Shown: positions 26,201 to 38,800 of the stretch, in pieces
Position numbering within the stretch: the first letter of the stretch is position 1
Layout: each line of letters opens with the position of its first letter
The notes under the pieces: model-generated
What the model was told of the DNA's origin: nothing
The model's input: the letters and a program-made list of their open reading frames with translations, nothing else
Database searches by the model: none
Translations under genes and position numbers: made by a program
DNA from: Neelides folsomi
Taxonomy: Eukaryota > Arthropoda > Collembola > Neelipleona > Neelidae
Reading direction: 5' to 3'
Length of the DNA stretch: 44,479 nt
Assembly (NCBI GenBank): GCA_034687125.1
Contig: JAQGBZ010000467.1
Location: 1-44,479 of the forward strand

Positions 26201-29200
26201 AAGCGTTTTAGTTCAATAAGAAATACTATAGCTTTAGACTAAAAGACAATAGGAGCTGAAACACATAGGAAAATGGTTACTCCCAGAATTAGGTATTTAC
26301 ACGTTAAGAGCGCAAAGCTTTACAAAATTCTGTACGCATCATGATCATTGGATCCTCGATACAAATGAGACCTTTGGGACCATATAGTTATTACATTAGT
26401 TATACATACATATTAGTAACTTTACTTTCCCTATTCTCACCATATTATATTTATGAATCTAGTTACATATTAATTGTGCATCACATACTATGCATCGCTT
26501 AGATCATTCCATTAGAGTTCATTTATCTTTCCTTATTTGGTGGAAATCTGCTAGTCGACTTATTTTTCGCCATAAAGTACTTTCAATAAATTCAATCATT
26601 CACCACACCAGAACCATGAAACCAGAAAATGGATTATGTATGTTTTCGCATTGGTATCAAGTCAATTCTGTATAAAATGGCGAATTTGGTAAAGTGACCG
26701 CAGTGAGGTGTTTAATAACTGCAATGTCCATTCCTCTCTTTGAAACATCTTGAATAGTAATGGTTGAATAAGTTAGGTGAAATGAGGTTGATTGGCTTAG
26801 GAATGAGTCGAGCGCTAATTTGGTCATTAGAAGTATGGAAGTTAAGGGAGGAAATGGAGCGGCGGCTCTGCCAAACTGATATTAACTACATCTGGGTGGG
26901 ACAGCGGGGTCCTCGTTGAATGCTGATGAGCAGAGGCATTGAAAGTCTGGAAGGGGAAGGATCGAAATCCTCTTCGTCATACTCCTATTAGATTAAGATT
27001 ACAAGATAAATTCCCTATTCGACTCACTCGAACCAACCGCATTTCCTTCTAAACAAAGGACACCTTCACCCCAATTTAATCACCCCAGCTGAAAGGATTT
27101 TGCAAACCCCAGCACTCACTTTGTTTCAAAATTTCAAGACAAGAATCACAAGTAGAACCTTGTTAAAAAACTTCCTTTTAATATTGATCATATCAAAAGA
27201 CGTGTTTCATTTTAAACTTTGGGAGATCTCACATCTTACAGTGAATATTTGTTTTTGAGAATAAAAACATCTTGTCTACTACAGTAGAAGATTCTGTTCA
27301 AAGAGAAACCATAACTCAACTAAAAAAGAATAAATACAGTTCTGTAGTATTTGAAGAAACAGCTGTAAATATTAAAAGTGCATTTATTATGATTATGATG
27401 AGAAATATTTGTGTTTCTCGTTATTTTTTAAACTTGGATATTTTAGTTCCATATTGCATGGTTAAGTGTGAGAATGAGATGATTATGATCTCAAATAGCC
27501 TTTTTCCTTCTCCGTGGACCGTAGCCGGCGTAATAGAAACCAGGGAGTTTTAATGACTTTCTCTATACATACTTAGAACTACGTGCCAAAGAAGTAGCTC
27601 TGTTTCATTACTCTTCGGATTCTTGAGTACTTATACCTACATATAGGATCCATACATACTTATACAATATATGGCATATACCGAGTTTGGCAGAGAAATA
27701 TTTTTGCATTGGTTGTAAATGCGGGATCCAATAGAAGTAATAATGTTAATGTAGAAACTCCATATATGTAGATCTGTGCACCTTCTATTAACAAATTATG
27801 TCTCTTCTTCAGTTCTACTCAAAAGGTCCTAAGGCGAACAAAGAATCCAAACAAAATATATTTCAAACAAACTTGCGTTCTTCCACTTATTACATATGAA
27901 GATCTTGAATGATGATAATAAAGTGCACGCACGTGAGGGCCTGAGAGAAAAAGAAGTGGAGCTTTTTACATCGTCTTTACATTAACCCTTTAGCTCTTTT
28001 TACTTTCTCTTCATTTTAAAAGCATCCTACATATTTAAGTTTTTCATATACCTAATATTAAATAAAAAAAGACACACTAAAAATAATTATAGACCATGTG
28101 TAACATTAGATGTACAACGTACTATAACTATGTAGCATACATATATGTTTATGTATAGGTAATCATATTATGTACACGGTATTTATAGAATTAAAGTTTT
28201 TAATCAATACATTAAATAAAATTAAAGTTTTCATTAATGGGTTTAATGATTGCATTCAACTTGGATGTTCGTCAACATTAAAAATCCGCAAGGATTTTGA
28301 ATCTTCTAGGGCCAAGGGGATCTTTATTCCAAATGGAATGGATTTACTCTTTTAAGGTGGATAAATGGTCTCCTGAATCACCTCACCCTTTATACTTTAC
28401 TGCGAACATAAAATTCCAATTGAAGGATCACTTTTCACTAACAGAATGCTGCCTATATATTTAACCCAAATTCTCCAATTCTCTGTGTACAAACTCCCCG
28501 TTTTTCAACAAGGAGAGACATTCATTTCAAGTTAAGGAATATTTACAGCCAACTTCCTTTATTTTATTCTTTTCCAGTCAAATCTTCCAATTCTCTTAAT
28601 TTTATGTATTTCCACAAGTGCAGAGGAATGCGTTTTGGTTCATTTCTCATAAATAAAAGTGAATCCATTGTCAGTTCAGTTTGACTAAAAACCATTTTCT
28701 TCAATTTTGGTTCAAGGAGGAGAATAATAATGAAAAGAGATTGAAAAGATTATAAAATATAAATACTCAAAAATGAATCAATTCAATCAATACAGATGCT
28801 ATAGACGAACTCTTAATATATCAGAGTGCTTTTCTAATACATTTCCTAATGCATTAATAAATTAATGCTTACAAGTAAATAGAACTCAACTCCTAAAAAA
28901 TTCAATTTCATCGCTCATTCAATACTTTTTATATTTTATATGTCATAGCCTATAAAAAAGTAAAAAGTTCTTTTTCTTTGGAACCCAATTCAAAATTTAA
29001 GGAAGCGTGATATCGAAATTGACATATGGCATTAAATTAGATTAAATGTTTTCATTTAACACAGAAACCTTCCAATCTTATCTGAACATCTCTTTGTCAA
29101 ATGGATTATCCTTTTACGGTTCTTTCCATTAAATCACATTAGTTTTAAACAAAGAATAGAAGAAAACTTCCTTATCCTTCTTCTCCTCTTACTTTTCCAA

Positions 29201-30576
29201 GGGGTGAAAGGGTGAAAAAGTTTGTTAATTACATGAGACATTCAAAGTCAGATCACGAAATCACAGTCATTGAACTTATGTTGATATTTGATAAAGAATG
29301 AAATCAACTTTAATCAAATGTGAGTCCTAGGGAAAAAAATTTACTATTTTCGAAATACTCAACTTAAATGAAAAAATAAAGTTTTTTGTCGTTTCTTATC
29401 TTATTACGAAATATTAAACATAACTGGAATTTTTCATACATTTGTTATAATTTATTTTTCTAGTTGTTGATCGGAAAGCTTAATGGAGAAAGTGTAAGGA
29501 ATTGAGAGATTGAATAAGAAACTAATTAATCCATTATGAAAAGTTGAGAATTGGAATTTCCCTAATAAGCCTAATGTGATGGGAATTAAGAGGTCATTTA
29601 TGAGGGAAGGGTTGGATGGAGCAGAAGGGCACTTATCATTTCCTCATGAGAATCATTTCCAACTTCCTCTGATTTCCTTTCCCTAATTAAGGATACGAGG
29701 ATATCAGATGTCGTCAGCTGCCTCTCCAAACTCGGCTTAACTTTCCTTATTATAATCTAAATACCGTCCTTAACTCCTCACAAGTTAAATAGAGATTCAA
29801 CATCCAAAGTCGTTTCTCGGATTATCTCATTATCATAATTAAATAAGAGATTCTGGGTGAAAAAACCACGTTAAGTTCAATTTCCGCCGTTGGTTCCAGA
29901 AGTGAGAAATTTAATGAGGCCAAAACCCTTCAAAACTTGTGGACCTAATTCTTTAATTTGTCTTTTAATCGGGTTAATTATCCCTCTTATAATCCCCATC
30001 AATCTAAAGATATTAATCCTGAATTAATTCCTTTGATTTCTTTAATGTCTACTGTTCGACATCAAAAATAATTACACGCTCTATTTCTTCCTTTTACATT
30101 TATAATAAATTACATGGTTGGAAAATTCTTAAATTCAAATATTGCCTGATTATAATTATACATGACATGTTTATAATGTATATGAAATCTTTATAATAAA
30201 GTTCCTGCTGGTGCTTTGATCAGAATATTGATCCTATACTTAAATATTCACAACATTCGCAATCCGTTTCATAAGTGTGAAATGAGTAATGCAGATTGAA
30301 TATTAATATTTATGTAATGTTACGAGAACTTAAAAGGAGGTGAAAAACTGCCCGAATGAAAGACATGCAATTGGAGACACCCATTTTCCCTTTATAAAAA
30401 ACTAAGGGAAAAATCTGTGCCATTAATATTTAACTTTTATTTAAGGGTAAGAGTATTATGCTCTGGTTGACAGGATGAAATTTCCCCGAAGTTTAGCATA
30501 TATAATAATAAGAGGCTTCCGAGAGGAAATGAATTACCTGTCAACCTTTGCTCTTACTTTCAACAGTTACAACGCC

Positions 30577-30680
30577 ACCTTCTTAACTTTTCTCCTTAAC
30601 AGTATAACTTATACATACAACTTTATTGCTACTGTTATACAATACATAGTATAACTAAAGGACTTACTAAATTACAGATA
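30577..30680 (+). repeat. direct repeat copy A (about 104 bp)
   Basis: It starts ACCTTCTTAACTTTTCTCC and ends TACAGATA. It matches 32918-33025 at nearly every base apart from about four substitutions and a 4-base length change. The flanks are unrelated. Confidence 0.9.
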
Positions 30681-30736
30681 AGAACTATGTTTAATATACG
30701 TTATCTGGGAAAGTAACGGTCTTGATGTCCTCAAAT

Positions 30737-31018
30737 GAGGCTGGCTTTCCGTATTCCGGCCGAAATTTGCGGCTAATTTAGGCAATTGCCGTCAGTCTCA
30801 ACGCTTATTTTAGAGTAGGTTAGGTTAGTTTGCTTATGACATTTTATAATTCCTTAACTAGCCTAACCTATCCTGATATAAAATAACAGGATTTAACTGG
30901 TTTGTGAAAAAATGAAAAAAATAATTCCGGCAATTGCCGGGTCTATCATATACATGATGTCGATGGCAATTGCCTAAATTTGCCGCAAATCCCGGCCGGA
31001 ATACGGAAAGTCAACCTC
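30737..31018. mobile_element. 282-bp foldback element with 54-bp inverted arms
   Basis: Left arm 30737-30790 and right arm 30965-31018 are inverted copies with about five mismatches (core CTTTCCGTATTCCGGCCG, then GGCAATTGCC). A nested inverted repeat (TAGGTTAGGTTAG against CTAGCCTAACCTA) and a perfect CCGGCAATTGCCGG palindrome at 30927-30940 lie inside. No target duplication is visible and there is no coding capacity, so it is a non-autonomous transposon or a foldback repeat. The arms are much GC-richer than their surroundings. Confidence 0.75.
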
Positions 31019-31236
31019 TTTTTGGGTCCTATGTGCCCCTTTTAAGGCACATGTTCCCTTTTTAGTTCCCACGGCGTACACCCTGACCGTTGAGTTGAGT
31101 TGATTTAAAAATTTGCATTCGTGGGGTGGAAAGTCCTCTAGCTTTTGCAGATCTATTTAATCCGATTTGATTTTTGATCGTCCTAATTGAAGTTAATGAA
31201 ATATCGTGTCCTAACTCCTTCACTTTAATTTGGATT

Positions 31237-32855
31237 TTACGATAGGAGTTTTGAATCCAAATAGGCTTTTACCATCCCTTCAACTTCGGGATGAATATAC
31301 TTGGCCATTATATTATAAATTAACCGAACTTTTAATTTGACTAAATATAATGTATTTATTAAACAAAGGTACATTTTGCCGTAAAAATTTGCATAATAAT
31401 AAAGCAATTTCATAAAGATGTTCATCATAATTCCAAATTGGTCACGAGAAGAAGCATTGCAATCACCGAAGCAGCATTTTTGCATTTTACATAAATAACA
31501 ATACTTATTATTAGTAAAAATAAAGATAAATAATGGAAATTTTCATATTATTTCCTTATTAACAATGATTAATTTAGTTTAAATTTAATTATTAGTTATT
31601 ACTAATTGCGACTTCTACAGTGTGGCAATAGACATCTTAAATTAATTCTAAATACGTATTATCATTAATTAAACTTGAAATATACGAAAATGTCGGTCGA
31701 TCTTTTGGTTTCTCTAACCAACATTGGACCAAATTTTATTATTACTTATTATTGGAATCAAAAAATATAATAAATAAATAAGTTATTCTAGATTCAAAAT
31801 ATAACTTTTTGAATGTAAAATGAATTTTTTTAAATAAAATAAGTATTACATTTGAATGATGAAAAATCCGGCTTGTGCAATCTTAATCCACATAAGCCCA
31901 TTTACAAATTCCGAGCTCCAATTTAATTCAGGGTATGGAATCTGTCCCAAGGAAAATATTTCCCACAAAGTAATTCCATAAGACTAAATATCTGATTTTT
32001 CCGAAAATATGTTTGATTCCAAAGATTCAATTGCTAACAATTTCCGTGGTAAAGTACACTGAAACACTTTTTATTATTATCAAACATTTTAATCAATTTT
32101 ATTATTAATCAATAGGTAATAAGTTTTATAATTTTATAGAATAAATAGAATTTTAGAATAATTTCTAATTTATAAGTAATTAATTTTTCTATACTAATAT
32201 ATTTTATTTATTTTAAGATTCATTTAAATTTAATAACAATAATGAATCTAAAAATGCTAATAATCAAATCTCATACTTTCGATTTTTTTGTATAAAATGA
32301 ACTTTCGAACAGTTTTCTAGATAAGCCAAAATCGCAAATTTTAACAACGTTTTTCGAATTTAACAATACATTACGTGCCGCCAAATCGCAATGAATAATC
32401 TAGAATCAATGAAATTTTTAATCAATTGTTTTAATAATTTGTAGGTTATTATAATACTATAATAACGTTCTACGTTATTAAAAGTATTATTTTACTCTAT
32501 AAAGAACACAAAATCAAAATCTATACATTCCATGTTAAAAAATGATCACCTTGTTTTGAATAAGAAACGCCATACCATTAGAAATTTCAAATGCCCACTT
32601 CGTAAATTTATTACCGAGAGCGTTTATTCTTTTCCTTTATAAAATATTCAAATAAACATAAATACTTACCTATGTATATAAACTATGTAGCTGTCTACAT
32701 ATAATTTATATATATATTTTTAAAATACGTGGTTTTTGATTCATTGACTGATGAGATCTTTGTTTCAATTTCATTAGAAAGTTTTTCGTTTAATTTTACA
32801 AGGGTATTAATTAAACTTCCATTTTCACAATATTCAACCGCAACCAATATTTGAT
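31237..32855 (-). pseudogene. receptor tyrosine kinase fragment (PVR/VEGFR-like), decayed, introns retained
   Basis: Five exon remnants on the minus strand (32855-32729, 32628-32550, 32399-32277, 32058-31850, 31340-31237) encode kinase-domain parts in the right order. These are the hinge (ILVAVEYCENGSL), alpha-E (KFTKWAFEISNGMAFL), the catalytic loop ([10 protein letters not shown]), the DFG segment ([12 protein letters not shown]), the P+1 region (AIESLESNIFSEKSDI), then SYGITLWEIFSLGQIPYP, and a C-lobe end (IYNIMAKYIHPEVE). Phases match at the joints except for one frameshift. Lesions: HRD has become HCD, TGG of the DIWSYG motif has become TAG (31986-31984), the usual KW is KL, a +1 shift lies near 31889-31895, and the CW..RP motif is lost. 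The N-lobe (glycine loop, VAVK lysine) and ectodomain are absent. Retained introns point to a duplicated, not reverse-transcribed, copy. Confidence 0.88.
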
Positions 32856-32917
32856 CTAAAAATAGGATGTGAAAATTATAGATAATATGTAAATTATAAA
32901 TTAAGTCGCATTAATTT

Positions 32918-33025
32918 ACCTTCTTAACTTTTCTCCTTAACAGTATAACTTATACATACAACTTTACTGTTACTGTTATACAATACATAGTATAACTAAA
33001 GTACCTACTTACTAAAGTACAGATA
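32918..33025 (+). repeat. direct repeat copy B (about 108 bp)
   Basis: It is the second copy of the repeat at 30577-30680, same orientation, 2.34 kb away. It sits directly upstream (in gene sense) of the first surviving kinase exon, where the missing N-lobe exon would be expected. Confidence 0.9.
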
Positions 33026-35258
33026 TGATACACAAAATGTAACACATTTAGGAGCCCTGGTTTGATTTAAATAAGAAATGTCAACTCTTGTTCAACCCCT
33101 CGTAATGAAACATCTCTAAGGAAAATTCATAAGGAATTTAAATATACAGTGATTCAAAAGCTCTTGGACCGGGTTGGAACATAATTAAATTCATCCAAAG
33201 ATCCTTAACCTTTGTAGGAAGAGCGTGAAAAATCATAGAGATTGATAAGATTTATTAACTTCGTCATTATTTTGACAATTTTCATCAAGTTTTTATTTAT
33301 CAAATCGGGGTCTTTGCGTCTTATGGAGTCTCATGGAGGTTTAGAGTCTCTCAGAGGTTGAGGATAAAATAATAATGAAGATGTTATATTTTGTATATGA
33401 ATGTAAGGATGATGGAAGTCCTTGGATGTGACCCCCTCCAGAGACACTCGTCATCTGTCTGCATTCATGTCTCATTTGGAGAAAAGCCGAGTTTGGACAC
33501 AAACAGGAGGGGACCATCTGTCTCCACAACAAATGAGAGAAAAGAGAAAGAGAGTCTCTGTTTAATTATTATTCCTTCTTTCTCCCATTTGTCACGGGAA
33601 TTAAAATTTGGGATGAATTTCTAAATTTCCCTTTCCCCTCATACGAAGGAAGAGGAGAAATGAAACAACCCAAAGAGATCCTTCGCAAATTCCTCTCTCA
33701 CACAATTACCATAAAGTGTTCTCTATCTTCCCATCACACCTAACAAGGCTTTATCTTTCTTATATGGGATCATATTACTTTATAAGAACACAGCAAATCT
33801 AATACTTATATCAAATATATTTAGCTAAGTATCCGTACACAGAGTATATAGGTATATTTGGTAGGTATGTACATAAGAATATGCATATAAGAATCCTGGG
33901 ACGCTTAAGTTAAGTATTTGATCCATATTACTAATGTTCCACTAACCTTATTTGATATATTCTTCTGTGTGAATATATGTAAGTAGATATTTTATTTTAT
34001 ACAAATGGTACATATTCTGCACATACTATACTATATACACATGTACATAATATGTAAGTATAGGCGTTTACTTAAGGTAAATACATTATGGGAATATATT
34101 TAAGTTTTAGAGGGAGTATAGGAGATATTTTAAAGGCTCAACTCCTTCTGTCGTTCCCTTCAAACTCCGTCCGTGACTCAACTATCGTTTCTCTCTTGAA
34201 TCAGGCGAATAAAATCTGGGTTGTAAAATATCGCATAAAAGCCTGCGGATTCTCCTGATCCAACAAAGCCAGAGAAGAGATGTGTGAATGCAAAGAGAAA
34301 TGTGTAGGTCTGTGGGATTAATGCTCTAAATCGATTTTACCACCCGGGTTGAACGAGTTATCAACCTCGAAGACGAACATGGACAGGGAGGTTGATGAAG
34401 AATAAAAAATGGGCGATGAAGTCTGATGGTGGGGAAAGTGGGAGAATGAATGAGCGGGAGAGGGAGATAGGAAAGAACCGCTTTGGATCCGCAGAGAATG
34501 AAACATTATCTCAACTCATTCTCATCACCATCAAGAGAAGAGGGAAAGAAAGTCAAACCAATCTCTTCTTTAAGGACACAAATAAATTCCCTCTTTCATA
34601 TCGCTTCTCATTAAAGTCAAGTTTGATCATTACACTCAAGACATACTGAATCAGTATAATATGGCGAATACCTGGAAGGCTATTTAACTTCAACTAAAGA
34701 ATCAAGACTTTATAATATATGGTATATGTAACTAACTTACGATAAGTAAGAGTTTAAGAAAAAGATCCAAGATAATTTTCTCTTTAATTCCCTCTATCAG
34801 TTCTTTTTCTTTTAACGCCTTTCAGCTTTAAGATTTGGAAGGTTTGTATAAAGTGGGGGATAAACGAAAAGCTTGGAGGCTTTGGAGAAATACTGTTGGT
34901 AAATAGTCCAAATTCTCCACATAGTTATTTTCATACAATTGGTGAAAGGTAAAACTGTGAATTTGAAAATGTTTGGTAAAGATAAGGAAAACGATTGTTT
35001 TGAATAGTAAAAATGCATATGGGTTGAATTATATTATTTGCAAGAAAAGATTACCTATTTTGCGACTTATGCAAATGTTGTTCCAAACAATGTTTTGAAT
35101 CTTTTATATTCTTATTTTCATTTGTCTTTTATGTCGTGTTTTGGACCCTTGGATTCAAATTTAGACTATTTTAAAGAGTAGCAATGGGATTTCTTCTTCA
35201 ATTTCGTCCATGTTCATATTTGCATTAACAGTTAGGGAAGGAGCATTATGGATACATA
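33026..35258. other. non-coding region
   Basis: I find no missing kinase exon, no other gene and no strong repeat here. Frames of 60-85 codons around 33.4 and 34.4 kb are rich in Ser, Glu and Arg and look like chance. The TATA-rich stretch near 33.8-34.1 kb is simple sequence. Confidence 0.5.
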
Positions 35259-35486
35259 CAGGGTGTTTATAATATAGTGTTCTAAGTAGTGCTCTCCATC
35301 CGGCAGCCGGATTGAAAATTTCATCCGGCATTGCCGTATAGATGCCGGATGAGAATGCCGGATTGGGAAATATATTACATACAAACCTAATGGCTGATCA
35401 AGGAGTTTAAATGTATTCCTCATCAAAAATCAAGGGAATGAATAACTTAATGAAATTAATAATTAAAATATAAAATCATACAGCGT

Positions 35487-35526
35487 ATAAAGATCTCGAA
35501 GAAGATAATTTCTTCGAGATCTTTAT
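35487..35526. repeat. perfect palindrome, 17-bp arms, 6-base loop
   Basis: ATAAAGATCTCGAAGAA is followed after GATAAT by its exact inverse. It lies near the centre of the surrounding transposon. Confidence 0.9.
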
Positions 35527-35573
35527 GCCAAGTAATTAGTTGAACAGAATCAAACCGGTAAACCTTGCTAATT

Positions 35574-35598
35574 TGTGAGATTAAATCTTAATCTCACA
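35574..35598. repeat. perfect palindrome, 11-bp arms, 3-base loop
   Basis: TGTGAGATTAA, loop ATC, then the exact inverse. Inside the same transposon. Confidence 0.85.
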
Positions 35599-35802
35599 TT
35601 CAGTAACTTGTTTGTTTAAATCCGTTCGTTTTATTTTATTTGATAAAATATTTGAACATTGTCCCATTAAAAAGGAAAGCAATAGGGCAAGTTTTAGCAC
35701 TTTGCCGACTCCAGCTTCATCCGGCAATTCCGGATTGAACTCTGGTTCTAAGAGCTATTTAATAAGATCTAGAAAAGAACACTACATGGTAAACACCATG
35801 TA

Positions 35803-38800
35803 TAATAGGTATATCTTATTGTTAGTTTTTAGTTAGTATGAGTAATAAATGGTTGAAGAAAATTAATAATAAATTGGCATGGAATAACTGGATCATATTC
35901 AAGAGTTAAGAGTCGAAGGAGTAAAATTTTCATTTACAGGGAGCATATAAGGTATTAAGAAAGCAATCTCTTTTTCAGATGGCTTCCCATTAAAACGACC
36001 CATGGATATTGCAATATTAAAGGATTCATGTCTCAATTTGCACAAATAATGGAAACGAGTTTCTTTTCCCCAATTGTTTTCTCCAACTCGAATGGCTCGA
36101 ATAGATTAACCTTGAGTACAAACTTTGAGACGAATATTATTTCCGCGCTTTTTTCCTCCATGTAAAAATTCCCATTATTGCGGCGGTATATACATAGTTC
36201 TATTATATACCGCCGTATTTGTATATAGTTCACAAGATCCTCAACGGTGGGATATTCCAAGTATGAAGTCTTATGAAAAAGTTCTCGTCTAGACTTTAAG
36301 CCAACTCCTGCATAAAAGTCTCATAACAACTTTCCGGTCTCCGACAACTGTTAAATTAAAATAAAGGCTGCTGATTTGTGCCATTGCCTCATTTCTCTGT
36401 TTAGAAATTTAGAATCCACTTGAGTATTGAGCTGCACTCAAACGAGGCTCCTTCCAGTTTATTCCAATCTTCAAACTTATCTCCGAATCCGGGGATTCTT
36501 CTGTTTCTCAATGAGGTATTATCAACAGTCCCACTATCTAACTATTGTGTAAAATATCTCACGAATTATATCGTAACAATTTTATAAGGCTTTATAAAAT
36601 ACAGATAGTTCCTTTTACTTGTAGTAAAAAGTAAAAGAGTATTTATATGTGTAAAGGGAGGCTTAAACTCCAAGCTCAACTTATCCTACAGATAGTACAT
36701 GTGGAATTAAATGTGCTAAAAACGGTTACTTAACTAAACTTTACAAGAATCCATACAGGGTGTATAGAAATAGTGTAGGTAATGTAGGTATGATGTTAGT
36801 AGGATAATATAGACGTAATGTCGGCGTAAAATGTAATATGACTATTCCTCAAGAGCTACTCCCCTCATTGAGGTTCAGAGTAGAGCCGAGGAAGTTGAGC
36901 TGAATTTAAAAGAGTTAGTCATTATCCAGAGTCATGAGGATATTTGGACTTTCTATTTCACTCTTATGTAGATTTTGCACTACTCCGCAATATCTCAAAT
37001 CCTATCTTCACAAGATGAATCCGGGCATGATCTTGAGCTTATAAGTAGTAATAAATAAGTAAGAATATCTTACGCTTATTTCTTATACTCTCTATAATAC
37101 TACTAGAGTAGATTGGCATACCTTCATGAATTGTATTATTTTTCTATTTTAATGCTGATATAATAAGTAAATGTAAATCATTTGGGTGTTTTTTAACAAA
37201 CTTGATTCTTTCCTATCGTTGGCTCTCTTTGGTTTTCAATCTTAAATTAAGAAACACATTGCGTACATGCTGAGAGTTCATTCTGCTTCGTGTTAGAATT
37301 TTAAGTTTCTTAATGGCCTATCTTCTCTCCAATCAAAATCACTTCTCTCTGGCGCTTTCAAAAAATTCTAAGCTCGATTTCTTCAACCCAATCCTTGGGG
37401 AAAGTTTTAAGATTGAGGGAAGAGTTTACAACTTGCAATATTAATTAACGTTGTTCCAAATCCAATTGATGGGGCAAACAGTGTAGAATTGTAAGGTAAT
37501 CACATTTTTCTTAAAATATTTAAAATGTACATATTACATATATAGTACAACTATAAGAATTGTATAAGAATTACTATAGATTGCTATAATAAATTGTGTA
37601 CCAATCTATGTTACAAATATATATCAAATGGTTTGAGTTTGAGTAGCTGAGAATCTTCTTTATAACCATATACCCTTTAAAAGACAGCTCTTTATGGCTT
37701 CTGTGCGTAATTCGTGAGACCCTTCAATTTTCCCTTCTTACTTTTCCATTAAGAGATCTCCAAAGATAGTTTGCAATTATTTTGAATGGGCTTTCAACCC
37801 CAACACTCTTTCTGCACTTGATAGATAATGAAAATTGCCAATTATTTTACATTGCATTCTTTGAAAAATGTGTTTGTTAATTATTATCATTATTTGGGAC
37901 ATTGGACGATTGGGACACTAAAAAATAATTTTTATAAAAATGCTTTCTCTCTGATCCACTCTTACGAACTCAAACCATACATGTAAACTTAATGTTAGCT
38001 ATCATTATCTTAGCTGCTGTCATTATCACGTTCTATTATTTATCGTTAATATTCATTATATTCAATTCATTATTTATTACATTCAAACATTAAAAGTGAT
38101 TTATAAAGAAAGATTGAAGTTGATAAATTAAATAAAAAGTAGGGAAAGTATCCCAGTAAGTATAGTATGGAGATAGATAGTTGATTAAATCTAAAAGGTT
38201 CGCAAAGAAAGAATCGTGTGCTATTTGTAAATAAATTACAGATTGAACTATGAGGGTGAAAAAGGTGAATATAATTGATGAACAGGGGACGAGAATTGTG
38301 AAGGAGGTATTGGATTCAACTCGTTTATCTTAAAATTACGATGAAATTTGAAAGGTAATAAATAACAGATTGGGCCATTCACATTAAAATGACAAAATGA
38401 GAGTCGTCCACTCTTTTTGAAAAATTGTCCGTCAGGACCATCGAGGCAAAATCCAATTTCTCTTTCCTTTTCACTGCCCGAATGGACATCTCATTAACAA
38501 TCTTATAAAACTTATAAGGAAGGACACTCACACAATACTTCAATGCAATCTATCTACAACTAGGTAGCATATAATATTAGAAATTATATTAAAATAATTA
38601 TTTGACCGCAAAGTATTTATTATTTCAAATGTCCTGGAATTAATATTCCCTTCCTCGTTCATCTTCACATGGACATGAAAAGGAGACGACGGAGGACATA
38701 AGTCAAAGTTGAACAAGATGTATCTCATATTTTCATCCTCATTCCTACGTAGAAATGTTGAGGGGAAAGGAGTTTTCATTTCTATGAGATTCTTGGAGAA

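Larger units (their letters stand above)
16710..30576. other. 13.9-kb gene-poor region
   Basis: Outside the few features listed within it, I see no exon with recognisable protein sequence, no RNA gene and no long repeat. The sequence alternates between very AT-rich stretches and slightly GC-richer patches (for example around 17.2, 19.8, 21.5 and 26.9 kb) that do not code in any frame I can support. It may be a 5' intron or the regulatory region of dpr, or plain intergenic DNA. Confidence 0.5.
35259..35800. mobile_element. 542-bp TA-flanked non-autonomous transposon
   Basis: The ends are inverted: CAGGGTGTTTA and further to AGTGTTCT on the left (to about 35283) against AGAACACTAC and TAAACACC on the right (from 35776). 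TA lies on both outer sides (35257-35258, 35801-35802). Inside are repeated ATCCGGCA/TGCCGGAT motifs at both subterminal parts (35299-35368 and 35715-35736) and two perfect hairpins near the centre. It has no coding capacity. The ends resemble those of the 73-bp element at 16637, suggesting Tc1/mariner-type mobilisation. Confidence 0.65.

Noticed and set aside
30820..30835. TTAGG-like repeats (TAGGTTAGGTTAG) as telomere-type sequence
   Set aside because: Only two to three units, and they form one arm of an inverted repeat inside the foldback element.
33341..34649. Several 60-85 codon frames that might be missing exons of the kinase relic
   Set aside because: None contains a glycine loop, VAVK lysine, Ig domain or transmembrane segment.
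36033..36300. Minus frame with LEYPTVEDLVNYIQIRRY resembling a tyrosine-kinase hinge, possibly more of the kinase relic
   Set aside because: Nothing before or after it fits a kinase, it lies 3 kb upstream of the relic's hinge exon (which is already present), and part of it is the CGGCGGTATATA palindrome.
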